28,503 nt of DNA from Candidatus Thorarchaeota archaeon MP8T_1. GTDB lineage: Archaea; Asgardarchaeota; Thorarchaeia; Thorarchaeales; Thorarchaeaceae. Below are positions 23,661 to 28,503 of this stretch, in pieces (the stretch's first letter is position 1; each line of letters begins with the position of its first letter). The stretch covers positions 1 to 28,503 of the forward strand of contig PJER01000029.1 in assembly GCA_002825465.1 (NCBI GenBank), in the 5' to 3' direction. The notes beneath the pieces were generated by a model. The model was not told the origin of the DNA. It searched no databases and worked only from the letters and a program-made list of their open reading frames with translations. Position numbers and translations under genes: made by a program.

Positions 23661-25229
23661 CTAGGTGTTCACTGTTTCATGTAATTCTTCAGAGATATCA
23701 TCAGGATTTTCGGTTATAGCTTTTTTAATTGAAGCGATGAACACTCCTCCATGAGGTAGGTCTTCGTAGATGAAAGAACCTCCATAGACCTTCAGTAGTA
23801 CTTTTACTGCGTATATATCTAGACCCAATGTTGTTCTTGAAGGGTCTAGAGTGTCTTGAAGAGCTGCTAGAATATCTTTAGGAATCTGTTTTCCTTCATA
23901 TTGAATGCGGACTGTCAAATTATCCTGACTCTCTGATAAGCTCACATTGATCTTGGGGTTTCCAACAGATTGGTGTCTAATTATATGCATGATGATATTG
24001 AAGGGAACTGCAACCAGTAGTTCATCAGCTAATACAAGATTGTCGTGTTCCAACTCAGCGAATGTTATCTTCGGGTCGATGTTTCCAGATACATCAGCGA
24101 TCTCACGGATAGCTGTTCTAATTGCATCTCTCATGCTAACAGGAAATAGGTTCTCATCTTGTCTCCCTTTAATGCGTGATAGTATACGAACTTGCCTGTT
24201 GATTGCTTCAACATCATCGACCAACATCAAAGAGGAGTACGATAATTTCCTAATTTCCTCCAAATCTGATGCCATATTCAGGAGTTCAAGGTGCAGTTGC
24301 ATCTCCTGTAGCAGATTTCCTACCTTGTGGCTCCATATGTTGAGATAATACTCACTCTCTCGCTTTGATTCTGCTAGTTCCTCAGTTCTCTTTGTGACTA
24401 GTGTCTTCAGTGCTCTGAATGGGTCAACAACCACATCCATCATGAATGAGATGCCAATTATCACGAATCCCTCAACATACGCAGCATGCCAAGAGATTTC
24501 CAGCACACTCATAGGATTCACCACCATTGCGACAAGAACCCCTCCAACAATTAGAAGCGCCATCAACAATGAAATTCCCAGAAGTACACTCACCCTATTA
24601 GCACGATATGCTTTGAATGACTTGATTAATGACATCACCATCAAAACAACTAATATAATGAAGAGTGCAAGTGCCTCGGGTCTGAACTCAAAGGGTCCTA
24701 GCTCTGGTGAGGTCATAGTAATAAACTGGACTGGGGTTAGTAATGAGTATAATGCCAATATCGGACCTATGAAACCGTTTAGCAATATCAACCGAAATCG
24801 CTCGCCTTGTTTTATTGGCGTTTCATTCACTAGCGAACCTAGAAGTGGTGAAGCTGACAAGATGAGTCCTTCAAACAATACAATGACCCTGTTTCTGTTC
24901 CTATCAACGAACGGTGATAAATCCGTAAAGGCTGGACTTGTGATGAGGTAGAGTATACCTGTAATGATAACAGTAATGCACATCATTACGAGTAATAGGT
25001 CTCTGAAGAGTTGTTCCTGTTTATACCTCTCAAGAGAATAGATGAGTACTATTCCTGCGGCAAGAGAGCCTATTACAGTGTTGAGGGTCAACCAAAAAAC
25101 AATCAGTCCCGGTGACAGTCCCTGCCACATGAATCCTGATATGATGAATATTATTGGGATTGAGACAAATATAACGAATAAAAACAGAATAGTGATACTA
25201 ATCAATCGTCTGTTGGTGGCCTCGGACAT
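23661..25229 (-). CDS. Membrane histidine-kinase-like receptor, left copy, degenerate ATP site
   Basis: 522 residues from the ATG at 25229, the position matching its paralog; a TTG at 25238 is less likely. About eight membrane helices fill residues 9-268. A short linker follows, then a dimerisation helix with the phosphoacceptor-like His301 in IWSHKVGNLLQ, and a HATPase_c-like domain to residue 505. The G2-type TTLGLDIYAVKVLLKVYGG is kept. The Mg-binding Asn of the N box is replaced by His415 (NIIMHIIRHQ) and the Asp of the G1 box by Tyr444 (YEGKQIP). It therefore looks like a pseudokinase or an unorthodox ATP binder. No response regulator is adjacent. It is a tandem paralog of the gene at 25380. 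Confidence 0.8.
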   Translation of the reverse strand: MSEATNRRLISITILFLFVIFVSIPIIFIISGFMWQGLSPGLIVFWLTLNTVIGSLAAGIVLIYSLERYKQEQLFRDLLLVMMCITVIITGILYLITSPAFTDLSPFVDRNRNRVIVLFEGLILSASPLLGSLVNETPIKQGERFRLILLNGFIGPILALYSLLTPVQFITMTSPELGPFEFRPEALALFIILVVLMVMSLIKSFKAYRANRVSVLLGISLLMALLIVGGVLVAMVVNPMSVLEISWHAAYVEGFVIIGISFMMDVVVDPFRALKTLVTKRTEELAESKRESEYYLNIWSHKVGNLLQEMQLHLELLNMASDLEEIRKLSYSSLMLVDDVEAINRQVRILSRIKGRQDENLFPVSMRDAIRTAIREIADVSGNIDPKITFAELEHDNLVLADELLVAVPFNIIMHIIRHQSVGNPKINVSLSESQDNLTVRIQYEGKQIPKDILAALQDTLDPSRTTLGLDIYAVKVLLKVYGGSFIYEDLPHGGVFIASIKKAITENPDDISEELHETVNT

Positions 25230-25253
25230 AAAAATCAATGTTACTCTTTGCAG

Positions 25254-25270
25254 CTACAAATAAGACTTTG
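25254..25270 (-). promoter_or_regulatory. Shared promoter element of kinase-like genes, left copy
   Basis: CTACAAATAAGACTTTG on the plus strand (minus-strand CAAAGTCTTATTTGTAG) differs by one base from 26979-26995 before the other copy. CTTATTTG could be the TATA element, about 30-35 bases before the ATG. Confidence 0.55.
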
Positions 25271-25276
25271 GTGTGT

Positions 25277-25367
25277 GCTGAGTAATTATCCTGAGATTCC
25301 GAAGACACACTAGGGAATCGGTGGAGTACCTGCTTCACAGACGAGACCTGATGCAAGATCCTCATGA
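25277..25367 (+). pseudogene. Decayed 3' end of a tautomerase gene
   Basis: Bases 25291-25367 align without gaps to 27191-27267, the 3' end of the intact tautomerase gene, with 62 of 77 identical, ending at a TGA in the same place. The last codons still read GIGGVPASQTRPDARSS. A Trp codon has become TAG at 25311-25313, and single-base deletions appear further left, where similarity continues to about 25277. The first 40 or so codons are gone. It is the remnant of the tautomerase that accompanied the left kinase-like copy. Confidence 0.8.
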
Positions 25368-25379
25368 TTCATTATCTTT

Positions 25380-26948
25380 CTATGTTTCAATTGTTTTGTG
25401 AATCTCTTTATGATTGCTATTGGAGTGTTTGGCGAGAGATTTTCTAATCGAAGCGATGAATTGGCCTCCTTGAGGAGATTCTTCATAATTGAATGTTCCC
25501 CCATAATCCTTCAATAGGACTTTAACAGCGTACAAATCCAGACCCATTGTTGTTCTTAAAGGATCTAATTCATCACAAAGAGCTGCCAGAACGTCTTCTG
25601 AGATATGTTTTCCTTCGTATTTAATGTGGACCGTCAAATAATCTGGACTCTCTGATAGACTTATGCTGATTTTAGATTTTACAAGCAGATTGTTTCTTAT
25701 GATATACATAATGATATTGAAAGGAACAATGCCAAGTAGGTCGTTACCTAATACACTATCATCTTGCTTAAACTCAGAGAATGTTATTTCTGGGCATTCA
25801 TCTTCCAGAATAGCGTTAATATCACTAATTGCATCTTCAATTGCATTAATCATACTCACAGGTGACAAATCTTCAGCGTGCATTCCCTTTATTCGTGATA
25901 ACATATGGACCTGTCTATTGATAGCTTCGACATCACTAACTATCATCAATGATGAATGAGACAATTCTGTAATATCCTCCGGCTTAGAAGCTGAGGTGAG
26001 GAGTTCTAGATATAATTGCAGTTCCTGAAGTAGATTTCCTACCTTATGACTCCAAATGCCTAGATAGTACTCACTCTCGCGCTTCGACTCATCCAGTTCT
26101 TCAGTTCTCTTTTTGACCAAGGCTCTCAAGTTTCTAAATGGATCAACGACCACATCTAACATGAATGAGATGCTTATAATCACAAATCCCTCTATATACA
26201 CGGAATACCAAGCGCCTTCCGCCACACTCATAGGACCTGCCGCTAATGCAACAAGAATCCCCGCTACTATAGTGAGGGCCATCAGCAAACCAAGTGCTAT
26301 ATGTATACTTACTCGACTGATATAATATGCTCTCAATGACTTTACAAACGACATAATCAACAATACTACCAGAAAGGTGAAGAGAACAAGACCACCAGGT
26401 GTAAACTGAAAGGGACCCAAATCCCCTGAAGCCAGAGTGAATAACTGAACTGGAGTGAGTAATACATAAACTTGTAATATTGGTCCTACGACACCGGGCA
26501 ATAAAATTAGTAGTAGTTTCTCATGTTTCCGAATTGGCGTTTCGCTCACAAGCGAACCGAGTAACGGTGATGCTGCAAGGAAGATCGCTCCGAACATTAA
26601 AATGAATCTGTTCCTGTTGATGTCAACGAGTGGTGATAGATTAGTGAAAGCTGGGCTTGTAATGAGGTAGAAAACGCTTGTGATCATTTCAGTGACGCAG
26701 ATTATCATGAGTAATAGGTACGTGAAGAGTTGCTCCTGCTTATACCGTTCAAGTGAATAGATGGCCACTATCCCTGCTGCAAGCGACCCCCCCACAGTGT
26801 TGAGAGTCAACCACAACACAATCTGCCCCTGCGTCAATTCATACCACATGAATCCAGTCAGGATGAATATGATTGGAATGGATACGAATATGACGAAGAG
26901 GACCAGAATCGTGATACTAATCAATCGCCTGTTGGTAGCTTCAGTCAT
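25380..26948 (-). CDS. Membrane histidine-kinase-like receptor, right copy, degenerate ATP site
   Basis: 522 residues, the same length as its neighbour and alignable without visible gaps. About eight membrane helices, the linker VDPFRNLRALVKKRTEELDES, then His301 in IWSHKVGNLLQE and a HATPase_c-like domain with TTMGLDLYAVKVLLKDYGG. As in the left copy the N-box Asn is missing (Tyr415 in NIIMYIIRNN) and the G1 Asp is Tyr444 (YEGKHIS). Shared loss in two copies that otherwise diverge suggests the change predates duplication and is tolerated or functional. Its start lies 115 bases from, and divergent to, the tautomerase start; its 3' end abuts the tautomerase remnant. Confidence 0.8.
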   Translation of the reverse strand: MTEATNRRLISITILVLFVIFVSIPIIFILTGFMWYELTQGQIVLWLTLNTVGGSLAAGIVAIYSLERYKQEQLFTYLLLMIICVTEMITSVFYLITSPAFTNLSPLVDINRNRFILMFGAIFLAASPLLGSLVSETPIRKHEKLLLILLPGVVGPILQVYVLLTPVQLFTLASGDLGPFQFTPGGLVLFTFLVVLLIMSFVKSLRAYYISRVSIHIALGLLMALTIVAGILVALAAGPMSVAEGAWYSVYIEGFVIISISFMLDVVVDPFRNLRALVKKRTEELDESKRESEYYLGIWSHKVGNLLQELQLYLELLTSASKPEDITELSHSSLMIVSDVEAINRQVHMLSRIKGMHAEDLSPVSMINAIEDAISDINAILEDECPEITFSEFKQDDSVLGNDLLGIVPFNIIMYIIRNNLLVKSKISISLSESPDYLTVHIKYEGKHISEDVLAALCDELDPLRTTMGLDLYAVKVLLKDYGGTFNYEESPQGGQFIASIRKSLAKHSNSNHKEIHKTIET

Positions 26949-26978
26949 CTCAACCTAACCTAGTATGATTTCCTAATC

Positions 26979-26995
26979 CTACAGATAAGACTTTG
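26979..26995 (-). promoter_or_regulatory. Shared promoter element of kinase-like genes, right copy
   Basis: CTACAGATAAGACTTTG on the plus strand, one base different from the element at 25254-25270. On the minus strand CTTATCTG would be the TATA element about 38 bases before the ATG. Confidence 0.55.
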
Positions 26996-27035
26996 TGCCT
27001 CTAATTTGATCAAGATCCTCCTAGAATAATAATTG

Positions 27036-27043
27036 TTTAATAT
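27036..27043 (+). promoter_or_regulatory. TATA box of the tautomerase gene
   Basis: TTTAATAT centred about 24 bases before the ATG at 27064, with no Shine-Dalgarno in between, so the message is probably leaderless. Confidence 0.5.
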
Positions 27044-27063
27044 CGATAGGTCAAGAAACACAC

Positions 27064-27267
27064 ATGCCATCAGTAGATGTTAAAATGTGGACCGGACTTT
27101 CCAAAGAAGCAGCAGAAAAAATCATCACAGGAGTTACGAAGGTCTTTGTTGATCTCGGAATCCCTGAACAGGCAGTTGAAGTGATTATCCATGAGATTCC
27201 AAAGACCCATTGGGGAATTGGCGGAGTACCTGCTTCAAAGGCACGAGCTGATGCAAAGTCCCCATGA
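27064..27267 (+). CDS. 4-oxalocrotonate tautomerase family protein
   Basis: 67 residues, the normal size for a short tautomerase-superfamily subunit. Pro2 directly follows the initiator Met, so after Met removal it becomes the N-terminal catalytic base. The beta-alpha-beta pattern is clear: SVDVKMW, then helix SKEAAEKIITGVTKVFVDLG, then QAVEVIIHEIPKTHWGIGGVPAS. The usual Arg11 position and substrate cannot be confirmed from sequence. Such proteins are oligomeric and act on enol/keto acids. It is divergent from the right-hand kinase-like gene, and a decayed second copy lies at 25277-25367. Confidence 0.88.
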   Translation: MPSVDVKMWTGLSKEAAEKIITGVTKVFVDLGIPEQAVEVIIHEIPKTHWGIGGVPASKARADAKSP

Positions 27268-27281
27268 AAAAGTCGGATTTG

Positions 27282-27965
27282 CTATTGCGGTAGCGTCTGG
27301 TCTTTCCTCAATTGCTTCAAAATCCCGCGTACCGTTTCCTCACGAAGATTTAGTTTATCAGATATTCCTCCAACATTCTCACTATGACTGTGAAGAACAT
27401 AGTACAGGACTCTTCGTGCATCAGATGTTTGGACTTTATTGACCAAGTCCGACGCTTTTCCCACTACTAAATTCCTGACATACAATAATCCTGCATGATC
27501 ATTTTCTATTTCATCAAGCATAGTATCAATCTTCTGCAATAGATTTGCAAATGCATTGATTTTATCCTGTCCAGCCTCTTGTTTACCAATCATATCTAAT
27601 TCATCAAGAAAATCTGTAGAGTTTCCTGATGGACTGATAGAATCGGGTTTCACACCAAAGGATAGAATTCTTGAGTTAAAGAGAAATGGTGCTAACTCAA
27701 TCGTGATGAGAAGACTCTTGTTAAGAGAAAAGATCTTACGTTTCGGTCCTCGCATACTGTCTTTTTGCTCGGAAATAACTATCCCACTTTCTTCCATAGC
27801 TTTGAGATGTGATGTTACAAGTTGCTGGCTTAGACCCATATCCTTTGCAATCTGCAGAGGATAACTTGGCTCATGACTGATTCGTTCGAGAATGAGTCTT
27901 CTTGTTGGATTTCCGAGGATGCCAATGACCTCATCAAGGTCTTCTTGTTGTTTCATTGTAATCAT
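27282..27965 (-). CDS. ArsR-type regulator with a second C-terminal HTH
   Basis: 227 residues. The N-terminal winged helix has the ArsR pattern VIGILGNPTRRLILERIS (13-30) and SYPLQIAKDMGLSQQLVTSHLKAMEESG (33-61 as a helix-turn-helix), followed by a basic wing RGPKRKIFSL. The middle is helical. The last 50 residues (ARRVLYYVLHSHSENVGGISDKLNLREETVRG) look like a second HTH. No metal-binding Cys pattern is present. It lies 38 bases downstream of the Hsp20 gene on the same strand, with a terminator in between. That position suggests a heat-shock or stress regulator, in the manner of Phr in Pyrococcus, but this is inference. An ATG at 27956 is an alternative start. Confidence 0.8.
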   Translation of the reverse strand: MITMKQQEDLDEVIGILGNPTRRLILERISHEPSYPLQIAKDMGLSQQLVTSHLKAMEESGIVISEQKDSMRGPKRKIFSLNKSLLITIELAPFLFNSRILSFGVKPDSISPSGNSTDFLDELDMIGKQEAGQDKINAFANLLQKIDTMLDEIENDHAGLLYVRNLVVGKASDLVNKVQTSDARRVLYYVLHSHSENVGGISDKLNLREETVRGILKQLRKDQTLPQ

Positions 27966-27978
27966 TCCATATTCTAGT

Positions 27979-28018
27979 AAAAAAAGAAGAGAGTGGAACT
28001 GGTTTACTTCAGTTCCAC
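27979..28018 (-). terminator. Terminator of the Hsp20 gene
   Basis: GTGGAACTG (27993-28001) and CAGTTCCAC (28010-28018) form a perfect nine-pair stem with an eight-base loop. It contains the Hsp20 stop codon (28004-28006). On the minus strand it is followed by CTCTCTTCTTTTTTTAC. It is a strong intrinsic-type signal between Hsp20 and the regulator gene. Confidence 0.7.
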
Positions 28019-28503
28019 CTTTCTAAGTTTCTCTTCAGGTTTCGGTTCTTTCTTTGGTATTGTAAGTTTCAATACACCATCTTCCATCTTACCTTCGACC
28101 TTTGCAGGATCAACTTCCTCGGGGAATCTGATGGTTCTACTTATCCTAGAATAAGTTCTCTCTCGGTGAAGATAGTTTTCATTGGAATCTTCGGTTTCTT
28201 CATTTACCACAGCCTGAAGAACTAGTGTGTCTTTGTTCAATTGGACATCAACCTGGTCTTTCTTTATACCAGGGAGCTCTGCTCTGACAATGAAACTATC
28301 TCCCTGATCAACAAGGTCGCAGAGAGGATATCTTGTGGGTAGTCCACCAGTTGAGGCTAAGGCGGTCCTCATCGGCATGAATGGTGCCATCAAGCTATCA
28401 AAGGACCTTCTGAAATCATCGAAGATTGAATCAAAACCACTTGATAGTGTATCGTTTCGATTTACAATGCGTTTTTCGTTGTAAGGTGTTATCTCACCTT
28501 TGT
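28004..28503 (-). CDS. Hsp20/alpha-crystallin small heat-shock protein, 5' end beyond the window
   Basis: The frame stays open from the stop at 28004 to the right edge (about 166 codons). The ATG at 28393 is internal. Codons upstream of it encode SGFDSIFDDFRRSFDSLMMAPF, a typical Hsp20 N-terminal arm, preceded by KGEITPYNEKRIV at the edge. The alpha-crystallin domain runs from PLCDLVDQGDSFIVRAELPGI to EDGVLKLTIPK, with the characteristic GVL motif. The C-terminus carries a V-x-L motif (KVEL) of the kind that docks onto a neighbouring subunit. It is an ATP-independent holdase that prevents aggregation. The start is not in the window. Confidence 0.92.
   Translation of the reverse strand, partial: KGEITPYNEKRIVNRNDTLSSGFDSIFDDFRRSFDSLMAPFMPMRTALASTGGLPTRYPLCDLVDQGDSFIVRAELPGIKKDQVDVQLNKDTLVLQAVVNEETEDSNENYLHRERTYSRISRTIRFPEEVDPAKVEGKMEDGVLKLTIPKKEPKPEEKLRKVELK

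Noticed and set aside
24394..24951. 185-codon plus-strand frame opposite the left kinase-like gene
   Set aside because: Antisense shadow of conserved coding sequence; the translation is Ser/Thr/Asn-rich and matches no family.

Overview
This 28.5 kb window looks archaeal. Promoters are TATA boxes about 25 bp ahead of start codons or just ahead of Shine-Dalgarno sites. Several genes look leaderless. The contents include a P3A-type H+-ATPase, GbsR/TrmB/ArsR-type winged-helix regulators and Hsp20. Moderate A+T content and the mix of families would suit an Asgard lineage such as Thorarchaeota, but that placement is inference; no rRNA or universal marker gene is present. I see no tRNA, rRNA, CRISPR array, transposase or phage gene.

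Region 1 (1-6163, all +): the 3' part of a proton-pumping P-type ATPase, then an APC amino-acid transporter, ornithine carbamoyltransferase, arginine deiminase, carbamate kinase and a small unknown protein. Spacing is tight throughout. This is a complete arginine deiminase (arginine fermentation) module placed directly behind an ATP-consuming proton pump. Region 2 (6224-11119, +): a promoter with a perfect palindrome leads a cytochrome bd subunit I (CydA)-like membrane protein without CydB, an unrecognised 222-residue protein, a USP-USP-PCP_red fusion and a second APC permease.

Region 3 (11209-14155): a DUF6265-like gene (+), then a minus-strand run of an RHH-like protein, two small membrane proteins and a tandem winged-helix regulator. 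Region 4 (14236-17584, +): two tandem SBBP seven-repeat beta-propeller surface proteins of identical length (532 residues), each with the same promoter motif and a TTG start. This is a gene-plus-promoter duplication. Region 5 (17660-23608): a 2Fe-2S ferredoxin, a GbsR-like regulator divergent from an alpha/beta hydrolase, a TetR regulator divergent from a membrane protein over two palindromic operators, a methyltransferase, a membrane-anchored sulfite-oxidase-family molybdoenzyme, and a 4-TM protein.

Region 6 (23661-27267): two tandem paralogous membrane histidine-kinase-like receptors, both exactly 522 residues, with a conserved H-box but degenerate N and G1 boxes. A 4-oxalocrotonate tautomerase gene lies divergent to the right-hand copy. 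Between the two kinases lies an unannotated decayed 3' end of a second tautomerase gene, so the duplicated unit was kinase plus tautomerase. Region 7 (27282-28503, -): an ArsR-type regulator and an Hsp20 chaperone gene whose reading frame runs off the right edge.

Several starts were revised from Shine-Dalgarno position, TATA spacing or paralog comparison (3512, 5798, 9794, 12069, 14281, 20473, 21156, 25229).
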